The translations under genes were made by a program, and so were the position numbers. 24,116 nucleotides of DNA. Source: Priapulus caudatus. Taxonomy: Eukaryota; Priapulida; Priapulimorpha; Priapulimorphida; Priapulidae. The DNA is taken from NCBI RefSeq assembly GCF_000485595.1, contig NW_014578593.1, positions 24,812 through 48,927 of the forward strand, read 5' to 3'. Position 1 is the first letter of the stretch. The number at the start of each line of letters is the position of its first letter. Under the pieces are notes generated by a model that saw nothing but the letters and a program-made list of their open reading frames with translations, did not search any database and was not told the DNA's origin. Shown here one piece after another: positions 1-9,503 of this stretch.

Positions 1-170
1 GCAACATCGCCCGCATGTCAACGCAACATCGCCCGCATGTCAACGCAACATCGCCCGCATGTCAACGCAACATCGCCCGCATGTCGACGCAACATCGCCC
101 GCATGTCGACGCAACATCGCCCGCATGTCGACGCAACATCGCCCTCATGTCGACGCACATCGTCAACACT
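1..170. repeat. 22-bp tandem repeat, about 7 units
   Basis: Units of GCAACATCGCCCGCATGTCR plus AC start at 1, 23, 45, 67, 89, 111 and 133, with A/G variation near the end of the unit. It lies on the downstream side of SPATA20 exon 12. The same repeat sits next to the acceptor of exon 13 at 2147-2200, so both are probably parts of one exon 12-13 intron. The array may continue beyond the window. Confidence 0.95.
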
Positions 171-246
171 GTTTCACGTGACTGATGTTTACTTTAATTA
201 CAGCGCAGGTAGTCGTGACTACGCTCATTCACAAAATGCTGCTCAC

Positions 247-446
247 TTGTTTACACGTGTCCTTGAACATCATCAGGCCACAGAGCATCTCTGGTAGTGA
301 TATGGGTATCTTTTTCAGTCTGTCGCCAAACACTTGCAGGATCTTTTGAGCCTTGTCGGTCATGTCTGGCCGGTCGAGGAACGACGCCAGTTTAACAAGG
401 TTGCTGACGGCAACAGAGTTAGAACTTGGCTCAGCACCATCCTGGT
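247..446 (-). CDS. SPATA20: SPATA20 coding exon 12
   Basis: Codes DQDGAEPSSNSVAVSNLVKL and on to LPEMLCGLMMFKDTCKQ, the conserved block after the LRxKD segment in SPATA20 (residues about 583-649 of this model). Acceptor TTTAG is at 447-451; donor GTGAGC follows at 246. The exon is 200 nt, entering in phase 1 and leaving in phase 0, which fits exon 11 upstream and exon 13 downstream. It lies below exons 13 and 14 although it should precede them on this strand. Confidence 0.93.
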
Positions 447-600
447 CTAAACAACAGATAAACACCAGCGTAAACAACACGTAAACACGAGCATAAACAA
501 CAAGTAAACATGACCGTAAACAAAATTGTAAACATGAGAGTAAACAAAACTGTACACATGAGAATAAACAACACGTAAACACAAGAATAAACAAAACTAT
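447..600. repeat. degenerate 23-24-bp TAAACA-rich minisatellite
   Basis: About six imperfect units with two TAAACA-like motifs each (GTAAACAACACGTAAACACG and variants). It starts at the acceptor of SPATA20 exon 12, in what should be the exon 11-12 intron. Confidence 0.8.
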
Positions 601-1596
601 CTACCTTTTATTTACTCTCTCCCTCTCTCCCCTAATCACCCTCTCTCCCTGTCTATGTCTCTCTCTTGCTCATAGAAGGTATGATGTGGGATGGCAGTGA
701 TCCAGTGATAACATCGAACATGATTATTAATGAACATTATAATACGCTGCTCGACAACGCAGACGACAGGTAGGTAGTAGAAATCGAACAATCCTCAGAT
801 TATCTATAGCTGCCGATATGAATCAAGATTACATCACGCATGTCATCCACAAATGCATGAACACTCCATTAGTCACGGCTAAACCACGAGTTTCACCTAT
901 ACATGACAAAAATACCATCTCTTTCTTGACTACGTTATTTACTGTGCAAATTCCTAGCAAGCAACAGCAACATCAGCAGCAGCAGTAACAGTAGCAGCAG
1001 CAACAGTAGTAGCAGTAGTAGAGGCAGCTGACTGTGAGGCACTGGGCTCATATTTATAGATCGTTGATCACGTAGAAATATGATTAGACATATACGATAA
1101 TAAAAGACAAATGTAACTCGCCTAATAATATGTGGCTAAAACGTAACATGGATTAGCAGCGCCACCTACAGCCACACAGCGACAGCAAGTTACAGCCTGT
1201 CTCTACTCCTGTTACGTACAGCACACATCTACTTATCTATGCAATTAAATCCAATTAGAATCACTGCGGCCTCATCAGATACTAATTAGAGAACACGGCC
1301 ATAATCCTATACAGAAAACTGTCAACTAAAGAAGGAATTATGTCGTAAACATTAAATCTCTCCAGAGATAATAATGGTGAGATTACCGAACATATTCTAG
1401 TGAAGTTCATTAGAGTCATAAACTTACTGATGTATGCACGCTACACATTACAGTAATCCATTAGCCACTGCCTACTGTTCTAAATTCCACTGCTTTATCA
1501 TGGTATAAAACATTCTTGTGAAGCCGAGTCAATTGTTTCACATAGTTGGAGGACTGATCGATGATTGATCGATGATTGATTGATTATTACTGATCA
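601..1596. other. non-coding, expected assembly junction
   Basis: No credible exon. It holds a CAG/CAA/CAGTAG-like microsatellite at about 958-1022 and otherwise AT-rich unique sequence. One side belongs upstream of exon 12 and the other downstream of the SPATA20 stop codon, so a chimeric junction must lie somewhere inside. I cannot place it to the base. Confidence 0.6.
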
Positions 1597-1716
1597 TTAG
1601 TACTGTATGAGAAGTTTTTCCAGCTCTTGAGGGGTGGTGACAGGCAGTGAGCATGTGTTGTTGTGGCAAACATAAGCTGTAGCCTTGCCATCTATTTTCT
1701 GTAGATTCCCCAAAAC
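1597..1716 (-). CDS. SPATA20: SPATA20 last coding exon (14)
   Basis: Codes VLGNLQKIDGKATAYVCHNN and on through TCSLPVTTPQELEKLLIQY to a TAA stop at 1597-1599. This matches the conserved C-terminus of the family (ATAYVC.N..CS.P.T.P.EL..LL). The acceptor TTACAG precedes it at 1717-1722. It enters in phase 0, as exon 13 requires. 120 nt including the stop, residues 695-733. Confidence 0.93.
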   Translation of the reverse strand, partial: VLGNLQKIDGKATAYVCHNNTCSLPVTTPQELEKLLIQY

Positions 1717-2000
1717 CTGTAAGCCACACAGAATGGAAGTAAATTGTTAACGAAGGATTAGAAGTCAGGACAAGACAAGGATGAGATGAGCTTAACAAAC
1801 TATGACGTTACTGATGGCAGATGCTCCATCTAACCACCCTGTCCTCTTCACTCACGTCTTACGAATCCAAGCCAATCACACTAATGGCCCTCGTCCCAAC
1901 AACCGCGAGACATAGAGCATAAGCAAGACAGAATCACTATTATATTCTTTAAATATATATTTTTATAGATGAATGATGTGGTGCTTGCCATCTCGCTTAC

Positions 2001-2135
2001 CTTCAGTCTTGCAGAGAGCAAGCTGTCAGGTTTAGCTTCATGTAGAATGAGTGCTTTGTTGGGGAGGAAGTGAGAGTGAGCGGCAAGCAGTAACTCCTGT
2101 GTATCTCCTTGCTCTCTCTCTCCGACCACCACTAC
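2001..2135 (-). CDS. SPATA20: SPATA20 coding exon 13
   Basis: Codes VVVVGEREQGDTQELLLAAH then FLPNKALILHEAKPDSLLSARLK, corresponding to the conserved VV.G......TQ.L......F.PNK.L.. block near the C-terminus (residues 650-694). Acceptor TGTGTGTAG and donor GTAAGC are both good. 135 nt, phase 0 to 0. The 22-bp repeat at 2147-2200 lies immediately upstream, inside the intron from exon 12. Confidence 0.93.
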
Positions 2136-2146
2136 CTACACACACA

Positions 2147-2200
2147 CAACATCGCCCGCATGTCAACGCAACATCGCCCGCATGTCAACGCAACATCGCA
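2147..2200. repeat. second block of the 22-bp tandem repeat
   Basis: About 2.4 units of the repeat seen at 1-170, in the same orientation, 12 bases upstream of the SPATA20 exon 13 acceptor. Its presence here and beyond exon 12 ties those two ends together as one interrupted intron. Confidence 0.93.
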
Positions 2201-2252
2201 CTACTGCGGTGACTCTGTGGTGGAGTGGTGGGATTCTAGTAAACCCTGTTAG

Positions 2253-2450
2253 TCCCAAATGTGTTCACATACACGCCGAAACAGTGGAATGCACAGGGAT
2301 GGTATCGGGAACCTTCTCAAAAGAATGTTCGTTGGGATCGTTATGAAAGTTGCCACGAGATGGCGCATACGTTTAAGTGTCTTCAGATTAAAGATGGAAT
2401 GGAAGCTCCCATCATACGTAGTAGCAACAACTATTTGCAAGACAGAATAG
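2253..2450 (+). CDS. unrecognised exon-like ORF
   Basis: Open for 65 codons between a possible acceptor (CTGTTAG) and a strong donor (ATAG|GTAAGC at 2451). The product includes YTPKQWNAQGWYREPSQKN and CHEMAHTFKCLQIKDGMEAP. It contains an HEMAH (HExxH) string, which alone is weak evidence for a zinc peptidase. The opposite strand is also open and has a good acceptor (TTCTGTCTTGCAG), so the coding strand is uncertain. A diverged, indel-containing, inverted copy lies at about 12790-13004. I do not recognise a family. Confidence 0.35.
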   Translation, partial: SQMCSHTRRNSGMHRDGIGNLLKRMFVGIVMKVATRWRIRLSVFRLKMEWKLPSYVVATTICKTE

Positions 2451-2460
2451 GTAAGCACTC

Positions 2461-3827
2461 ATCCATTTACTATACATTTTACTACAACATTTCTAGTCCC
2501 ATATATAATTTAAGTAAAACTCCTTAGCTGTGGATAAACCTGCAGTTCTGTCTTTATCGTGTAAATGTACTTACCGACTAATTTCATGGTTGTGTTCGTC
2601 CACGAACTTGAGCACAACCATTTTATCTTTCTTCCTGTTAGCACTGACCGACAACTCAGATGGGCATTCCGTCTTAAAAGACCTGCAAGTAGAAAAATTA
2701 AAACAAAATTAAAAATCAAAAGCAGCATGTGCCTGCCAGTTCACATCCCAGAGTAATGTACAGCGTATGTGACATTTATGCACCAGCAATTACTAGTGCA
2801 AGTACTCCAAAAATTTGCAGACAAGATGAGTCACTACTAGTACTTGTACATGTATCCTACTATAAATTGACGAATTCCAGTCTGTGTATCTGTCTGTGTG
2901 TCTGTGTTCGCTTATGCATTTCCACACCGCTTAACCGATCTTGACCAAACTTGGTGGAAACATTCTACGGGTCATGGGGAGTTGAACATATAATTGAAGT
3001 ATTTCAGGGTTGTCTGTCTTTACAAGAAGTAAATGATATATTTAGCTTACAGATAAGATCTCGTAGTGTGACATCCGTATTTTTCAATATGGCGACCTTC
3101 ACTAATGATCGCATTTAGGCCTAGACATCCACTTAGTATCAGGCAAATTTTATAGCATTACATATATTTCCCTTGCCGATTAACAAATAAAGGATTAGTT
3201 GTTAGGTTGTGCTGAAGTCAAGTAGAATGATGGCAGTACAGTGACAGCAAAATGAAAACTCAAATCGAAATGTCACAGTAGGCTTGATTCTCAGTTTATG
3301 CACGTGGCAAGAATTATCGCAACAAATATTGTATATCGTAAGGCGGATACGATACAATATATCATATTGTATCATCCTGACAATACGCATCCCAACAAAT
3401 TAGTACATTTATAAGTTAACTATCTGCAGTATTAGTATGGCCGCGCAGGGGCTGAAAATAGTGGTTAATTATTGTGGGTCCCGGACCTTCCAGCAGAATT
3501 TTTGGAAGGTCCGATGAGACTAGGCAGGTCCCATCCCAACTAAATTTCAAACTAATAGGTCATACTGTGCCGATTAAGATACTGTCCTGTTCATATCTTA
3601 CATTTGTTATAAGTATAACTTTAATAGTTTAAAGAATTTTCTTAACATTTTCATCACAGTTATAGTGATTGGACATTTTGAGACATTGGAAGGTCCATCA
3701 GACCTTTCATCCAAAAACTATCCAGGTCCCCACATAGAAATGGAAGTTCCCAGTCTCGGGGCCAGATTTATCATTGCTTCTCAGCACGGCGGGCTGGCGT
3801 AAGCGGGGCGTAGGCATGCCGTGCCGC
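2461..3827. other. non-coding, dispersed-repeat-like sequence
   Basis: No supported exon. The stretch around 2880-2960 (TCTGTGTGTCTGTGTTCGCT then a CCGCTTAACCGATCTTGACC-type segment) and 3470-3760 (several GGAAGGTCC / GGACCTTCC motifs in both orientations) look like old interspersed repeats, but I cannot assign families. Confidence 0.5.
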
Positions 3828-4782
3828 TTAAGGATACTCTCCACGTTGTGCATGAAATTTTATCGAATTTTCGTTTTCAACTTTATTCGATGGCTAACAC
3901 TATGTGCTACCTGTGTACATGCTCATGTCTCCATATAACGGTACATGTGAACCGTCAGAGCGTTTTTGCTTGCCCACGTACATGTGTAGTAAGCAGCGGC
4001 TGACGTCATTATGACGTCAGAGACATGATACAACCACGATATTCACTTGTAATAAATAAGCCAGTATCATTCAGCGTCAACCCTGCTACAGCTGTCATTA
4101 CATGTATTCGTGTACATTCATTCCAATTTATTGGTGTCAGTTAGTCATGGATATGTCGCAGTAAGTACTAACAGTAGATATATCACATACGTTCACCCAT
4201 TTTGCACACAGGCGGTCACTCATGGTGAAAAATAGAAAAACCCTCATTTCTCCGTTTCGATTTCTGACATAGTAGCCGATGTATAAATGGATATTTCTCT
4301 GTGATTACAACTCGGATTAATTTAATTTTACACTCGTTTTAATGGTAACATATTGTGGTAAAAAAGCGCGTCAGGGATTGTTATTAAGTGCCGTACTTTA
4401 TTAGTTATGCCTCTTTATTCGCTAAAATTTTCTATTTTAACACACAACTTGATTTTTAAGCAGTTTTCTCGGTAAATATGAAAATTAAAGAAAAATCCTG
4501 ACGCGCTATTTTGGTCCATATTGTGCTTAACATGTGGCAAAAATTTTGTATCCTCACTCTTTCTGGTAGTTGAGAAATATATCCAAAATACCATTTTTAC
4601 ATAAAAATTCAAAATTTGTGTGGTAACATAATTAGGTGCTGGAAATTTCATGAAATTTTTTGACCTGAGCATAGAGATATATCTCCTCTATAAATAAATC
4701 AAGTGATTGATTCGATTCATTCGCCAATAAACGTTTAATCTTCACTAGAGCAATACCCATGCACAACGTGGAGTATCCTTAA
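3828..4782. mobile_element. TTAA-flanked MITE, about 0.95 kb
   Basis: Terminal inverted repeats GGATACTCTCCACGTTGTGC (from 3832) and the complementary end GCACAACGTGGAGTATCC (to 4778) differ by a 2-base indel. Each is bordered by TTAA (3828-3831 and 4779-4782), as expected for a piggyBac-type target duplication. An internal inverted repeat (AGCGCGTCAGG near 4365 against CCTGACGCGCT near 4497) supports a structured non-autonomous element. No transposase is visible. Confidence 0.75.
4000..4020. promoter_or_regulatory. perfect 21-bp palindrome with two CRE motifs
   Basis: Two TGACGTCA octamers at 4001-4008 and 4012-4019 form a perfect inverted repeat around a single T at 4010. Each is the consensus CREB/ATF site. 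It lies inside the TTAA-flanked element. Regulatory activity is inferred from the motif only. Confidence 0.4.
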
Positions 4783-5430
4783 GTCAGTGCGATTCATCAA
4801 ACCAATTAGCCTACGTCAACGTAGCCCGCGCATACATAGCGATTTAAGTTGCGATTCATTAACGCGCTACGCTGACGTCCACTGTGACTGTGTATAACTC
4901 TCTGTCGTAGCTGCACTGCGGTGTGTATAAAAAGCGTGTTTTTGCACAGTCAATGCCTATAATGTTGTAACAAAAGGTGTTTGTTCACACCTACACTAGT
5001 TTATGACACCTACACTAGTTTAAGGCTGGTGGTTGGAACCAAAGACTTTCTGTTGACATCGTGCTTAGACAAGCATCCAAGTATGCTTTTCTCTTCTTTG
5101 TGAGAGTAATTTCCATGGAAAAGGGTGCAAATAGTACATAGTCTTTATTCTCCTAGAAGATGCAATTGAGAGATGGGGCTGTGCCAGGCTGGGTCAGACT
5201 CTGGGCTGTGCCGTGTTGATGACATCACGAGCTAATACAACATAGGTATTATTAGCTCAACCATTAAAGCCTCACAATGCGCATCCAAACGCTGAAATTT
5301 CTCCAGTACTAGACTAGCAACTACTTTGTGGCATGCATAATCACACTACCTTATGACAAAATAAACTCTAGTTCCTCCCATTTGACTGCGCGTTCCCAAC
5401 AAGAAAGAGGTGCGAAATCAGGTAATCAGA
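4783..5430. other. non-coding spacer
   Basis: No supported exon. It contains a direct duplication of ACACCTACACTAGTTTA near 4987-5023 and a local repeat of GGGCTGTGCC at about 5176-5213. Confidence 0.6.
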
Positions 5431-5762
5431 ATGAAGGGCAGGGTGTGTGTGGGAACACATGGAGGGCAGGGTGTGTGAGGGAACACATGGAGGGCAGGGT
5501 GTGTGAGGGAACACATGGAGGGCAGAGTGTGTGTGGGAACACATGGAGGGCAGGGTGTGTGGGTGTGAACACATGGAGGGCAGGGTGTGTGAGGGAACAC
5601 ATGGAGGGCAGGGTGTGTGAGGGAACACATGGAGGGGAGGGTGTGTATGGGAACACATGGAGAGCAGAGTGGGTGGACACATGTAGGGGAGGGTGGGTGG
5701 ACACATGTAGGGGAGGGTGGGTGGACACATGTAGGGGAGGGTGGGTGGACACATGTAGAGGA
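5431..5762. repeat. 28-bp G-rich minisatellite with 24-bp variant tail
   Basis: About eight units of AGGGCAGGGTGTGTGAGGGA plus ACACATGG, then four shorter units of the AGGGGAGGGTGGGTGGACAC type. It lies just downstream of SPATA20 exon 10. The same minisatellite recurs in the same orientation at 7650-7945 upstream of exon 11. The array is G-rich on the plus strand, so the SPATA20 pre-mRNA would be C-rich here. The long ORFs across it are artefacts of the repeat. Confidence 0.95.
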
Positions 5763-5809
5763 GGGTGGGGAGGGAAGGGTAGGGTTTCGGGGGGTGGGAG
5801 TGCACTCAC

Positions 5810-5975
5810 ATCTGAGTCACAGTGCCGTGTTCGTGGTAACAGCTGCGTAACAGAACACCACCTTCCTCTCGGTACATGTGCGTGCGAACAAACCGCGCCG
5901 CTAGCACTGCCCTCTGGATGTAGTCGGTGTCATTAAGGGCCTGCCCTGCACGAGCGTATCCAGATATCATCAACC
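5810..5975 (-). CDS. SPATA20: SPATA20 coding exon 10
   Basis: Codes GLMISGYARAGQALNDTDYI, then ...AARFVRTHMYREEGGVLLRSCYHEHGTVTQ, the WNGLMISGYA helix pair of the alpha/alpha-toroid region. Acceptor CTCTAG and donor GTGAGT (after AT) give 166 nt, entering in phase 1 and leaving in phase 2. It is contiguous and correctly ordered with exon 9 (intron 5976-6130). Confidence 0.93.
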
Positions 5976-6130
5976 CTAGAGAAAGACACGTCATGTGTAA
6001 GATTACTCTTCAACTACATACCATATACATCATCATTGATCTATCACTGACTGAAACATCCAAGATCCAGTCATTGAACAATGCGATTCCTATGATTGAT
6101 CTAAAATGATGAGTGCCCTCTAAAGGTTAC

Positions 6131-6323
6131 CATTCCAACTAGTGACCATCTTGTCATCTAGGTGTGGGGGCGGCCGCTGCTTTCTCTCCTTAAACAGCAC
6201 GTCACAGCATTGCTGCAGCAGCTGCTTCACTGGCGCCACCTCTAGGTTGAAATGTGAAGCTGTCTCTTCAAGACTTCCTTTCACAATTAGCACGTTCTTG
6301 CCCTTTAGTTCATCATGTGGATC
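6131..6323 (-). CDS. SPATA20: SPATA20 coding exon 9
   Basis: Codes DPHDELKGKNVLIVKGSLEE, then ...VAPVKQLLQQCCDVLFKERRQRPPPHLDDKMVTSWN. This is the family's GKNVL ... RP.PHLDDK...WNG segment. Acceptor ATTAG|GAT and donor GTAACC; 193 nt, phase 0 to 1. Half of a mobile element lies in the intron upstream (6391-6605), with its partner half next to exon 8. Confidence 0.93.
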
Positions 6324-6390
6324 CTAATAATGAAGTATAACAATGCATGATAACAATGCTTGGTAACAATGTAGCATTATGAAGTATGTA

Positions 6391-6605
6391 AAGCTGGGTT
6401 TACACTGACGATTTTGAGTTGCCGAATTGTACGAACTTCACATCGCTTTGTATTGGCGAATTGGCAAATTGGGCCAACTTCCCAACGATCTACCAACTGT
6501 TCTATGAACTGTGCAGCGCGTTTACACTGACGACTGCGAGTTGGCCAACTCGATTGAGCAGTCAGCGTCGACCGCGAGCGTACGCGTGGGGCGATGAATA
6601 TAAGC
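6391..6605. mobile_element. half of a split MITE
   Basis: Begins with the terminal sequence GCTGGGTTTACACTGACGAT (about 6392) followed by TTTTGAGTTGCCGAATTG. The matching inverted end is not nearby but at 19740-19785. In SPATA20 order both halves belong to the exon 8-9 intron and would form one element with paired ends. A second internal GTTTACACTGACGACTGCGA occurs at about 6519. Confidence 0.7.
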
Positions 6606-7324
6606 ATTATTGCAGGTAAAAATTCACACCAGGCTTATCACGTGTGAGAGATTTGTGAAGCTTATTAAAAGGCATTTGACAGTTTCTGTCTATTAAATAT
6701 ATGTTGCAGAAATCAGAATATGTATGAGAACGAATCTATCTGTCATCAGAGACATCAGCGCAGATGCCAGACACCATATACATGTACATGTACACCATGT
6801 ACATTGCTGCACTCGGCCATTCAAGCGCACTCACAATTTCTTTTATCGCTTTCTGCCTCTTGTCCCGGTCTCTATATTCAGCCTTGTCTACACGCCACAG
6901 ACATTCAGCCTTCTCATATAAAGTATATTGAACTATATTCTCATATAAAGTATATTCTCATATAAAGTATATTCTCATATAAGTATTCTCATAAGTATAT
7001 GAGGAGGTTTGCCTTCGATTCATCGAAGCATTCCTGGACAGTTGACAAATTTTAGACACAAGACGAGGAAAACACTTCTATGGCACCAGAGATAGGTTTC
7101 TACAGTGAACCACTGGCTGCAGTATCACGTCGACCCGCGCACACTACATCAGTGCCGAATTTAGGGGGGTGCATTGGGTGGCTACAGCTTTTGCAGCTTT
7201 TTTCACAATTCCAAGAAAGAATTTTGCTGTTGCCCTCATCCCCGCGGTGGTCACCCCAACACATTCAATAATGAACCCGACCTAAACAAAGCCCAGTGAC
7301 ACCCATCATGGTTTAGATGCTTAC
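6606..7324. other. non-coding with 17-bp tandem repeat
   Basis: No exon. A 17-bp AT-rich tandem repeat (ATTCTCATATAAAGTAT) spans about 6915-6990 and CATGTACATGTACACCATGT lies near 6778. A misjoin between the intron before exon 9 and the intron after exon 11 is expected in this interval. Confidence 0.6.
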
Positions 7325-7530
7325 CATCCTTCATGCGTAACAATATCGCCTCATCCTCCTTGTTGGTGAAGTAAGCTCCTTGCTCGCTGTCCCAGAACGC
7401 GCTGTCCTGTGTGTCCTGCAGCTTCTCTGCCCACCGCAGCCACTCTTCCTCGTAGCATCCCTCGTACAGGTCGAGCAAGCCTCGGATGAGGAAGCTGTAG
7501 TCATCCACAAACGCTTCTATCGGCTTCGCA
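7325..7530 (-). CDS. SPATA20: SPATA20 coding exon 11
   Basis: Codes AKPIEAFVDDYSFLIRGLLD, then LYEGCYEEEWLRWAEKLQDTQDSAFWDSEQGAYFTNKEDEAILLRMKD. This is the highly conserved F.DDY.F.I.GLLDLYE ... LQ.TQD..FWD block. Acceptor TTCTAG and donor GTAAGC; 206 nt, phase 2 to 1. It belongs after exon 10 (5810) but is placed before exons 9-10 on this strand. The 28-bp minisatellite lies directly upstream. Confidence 0.93.
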
Positions 7531-7649
7531 CTAGAAACACGAGAGCAGTAGTCTGTATCAGTCACATCTGTATCGCTGATACCTTGTTACTGTTAATGGC
7601 AGCGTAACAACCCAGCTTAGGGGTCATGGTGGGGATGTGTGAATGAATA

Positions 7650-7945
7650 AAGACAGGGCAGGGTGTGGGTGGGAACACATGTAGGGCAGGGTGTGTATGG
7701 GAACACATGTAGGGGAGGGTGGGTGGACACATGTAGGGGAGGGTGGGTGTGGGAACACATGGAGGGCAGGGTGTGTGAGGGAACACATGTAGGGCAGGGT
7801 GTGTGAGGGAACACATGGAGGGCAGGGTGTGGGTGGGAACACATGTAGGGCAGGGTGTGTGTGGGAACACATGGATGGCAGGGTGTGTATGGGAACACAT
7901 GGAGGGCAGGGTGTGTGAGGGAACACATGGAGGGCAGGGTGTGTG
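7650..7945. repeat. 28-bp G-rich minisatellite, second block
   Basis: About ten units of the 5431-5762 repeat family, including the 24-bp GGGTGGGTGGACACATGTAG variants, in the same orientation. It lies upstream of exon 11, whereas the first block lies downstream of exon 10; together they mark one J-K intron split across the assembly. Confidence 0.95.
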
Positions 7946-8588
7946 AGACAGGCGCCAACGCTAACTTGTTTCAAACAACATAACATCGACTTGGTTTGGT
8001 GACGTCACATGTTTCTATCTTTGCTGCGCCCGTACCGCTGTACCGCGCCACCGCTGCACGGTTGCTTGGAGATTGGGGAAACTGTCAACAACATCGAAGA
8101 ATTTCAACAACATTGGAGGTATTTTCAAAATACCTTTTATAAGACAACGCGCAGTGAAATTGGAGGAGCTAGAGTTTATTTTGTCATAAGGTAGTGTGAT
8201 TATTCATGCCACGAAGTATTTGCTAGTCTAGGCTGTGCGACTGATTAACGTTAATTTATGTTAAATAACAAAAAAATATATTATGTATTATGATGTTTTT
8301 ATTAGCCTAGGAATTTGTTTTATCGTAGTTTGTAGCATATTTGCCTGTATGATCTACGATTATCTGTGCAATAAACTTTATTTGAATTTGAATTTGAATT
8401 ATTTGAATTTGATTGTCTATACATACAGTCTATACAGTCTATACGGTCTTCTGACCCTAGCAAGACCGTTTCTTGGAGCTATAATGTCATGATAACCATT
8501 GCTCGGCTAAGGTAAGTTGCCTTAGTTCAATAGTTGGCTTGTGTCAAGCATGGTTTATTAAATTATACATCCAAGAATCGGGGTCCTA
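7946..8588. other. non-coding, includes a retroposon-like tail
   Basis: No convincing gene; the 61-codon ORF at 8009 shows no recognisable domain. At about 8370-8412 the AATAAACTTTATTTGAATTT segment with repeated TTTGAA resembles the short-repeat 3' tail of a non-LTR retrotransposon or SINE. Confidence 0.45.
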
Positions 8589-8742
8589 TACCGTAACCGT
8601 TGGCGTTAGACCGAATATTATTCTGTCCCATATAACCTTTTTTATATTTTGGTGAGGGTTATTGGACCCCCAATAACCCTCCCCAAAATATAAAAAAAGG
8701 TTATATGGGACAGAATTATTCGGTCGACTCTACCGTAACCGT
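8589..8742. mobile_element. near-perfect 116-bp fold-back element
   Basis: Arms at 8609-8665 and 8669-8724 are inverted copies (GACCGAATATTATTCTGTCC against GGACAGAATTATTCGGTC) with a 2-base indel and almost no loop. A 12-bp direct repeat TACCGTAACCGT flanks the hairpin at 8589-8600 and 8731-8742, a possible target duplication, though short linkers separate it from the arms. Confidence 0.7.
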
Positions 8743-9002
8743 ATACACTAATCTATACAGTATACCTAAAGACTGTATTTGCTTCAACCCCCTCACAGGA
8801 AAAATGGGTTAGCTACGCTCCTGGTTATAACTTATAGTAACTTACTTAGTAACAATAAAGGTTAGTAAGTAACTGATCAAAGACATTGCATAGACTAGAG
8901 AATAATTATATTATCTACTATAGATAATGTCACATAACATTTTCACGCCAACAGATTTCATTTCCGTAGAACAGTACGCCGTAGAGCCCAACTTGGTATT
9001 AG

Positions 9003-9110
9003 GATAGATAGATAGATTTATTATATCAGAGTACAGTAAGCAGTAGATTGGCCCGACGGTCGGGCGAATAGCCAGAATACCCTATTGGCCCGACGGTCGG
9101 GCCTAGCGTC
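9003..9110. repeat. element with two CCCGACGGTCGGG palindromes
   Basis: Near-palindromic 13-mers at 9052-9064 and 9089-9101, embedded in CAGTAGATTGGCCCGACGGT and CGGGCGAATAG contexts. The segment from about 9025 to 9075 is present in inverted form at about 20700-20745, so this is an interspersed repeat. Confidence 0.75.
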
Positions 9111-9503
9111 GCTCGCTGGGGTCAATTTTCTTGGGCAACCAGCATTCTAGGTTATCTATCTATTTCTATGGAATTTACCCCCCCCCCCAAAAAAATCGTT
9201 ATGCATAGAATTTAATTACTGTACTATTACTTAATTTTTTAGTGTGTAAGATATCAATATTATTATTAACACTTTCAAATATGAACAAATTATGCCATGT
9301 GATTTTGACTTGTATACCGAACACAAAACTAAACAGGAGATAATTTCTTGACTTCATGATCAATTTTCTGACTAGTTTACAAAATACAATGTTATCAGGT
9401 TGGTAATCTCACCAATCGCCGATAAATGATTTCAAATCAATATTTAAAAAAAATGGGATTGATTAAAAAAACAATTTCAATAAAATTTTAATTACTTACA
9501 ATG

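Noticed and set aside
1-170. CRISPR-like array of 22-bp repeats
   Set aside because: Units are contiguous with no spacers, and the window is animal DNA.
5328-5936. Long ORFs (202 and 145 codons) with repeated CVREHMEGR or CPPCVPSHTLPSM motifs
   Set aside because: They lie entirely on the 28-bp minisatellite; both strands are open because the unit lacks stops. No splice or family support.
7617-7986. Overlapping minus-strand ORFs rich in HTPCPPCVPSHTLPSMCS
   Set aside because: The same minisatellite artefact, open in three frames at once.
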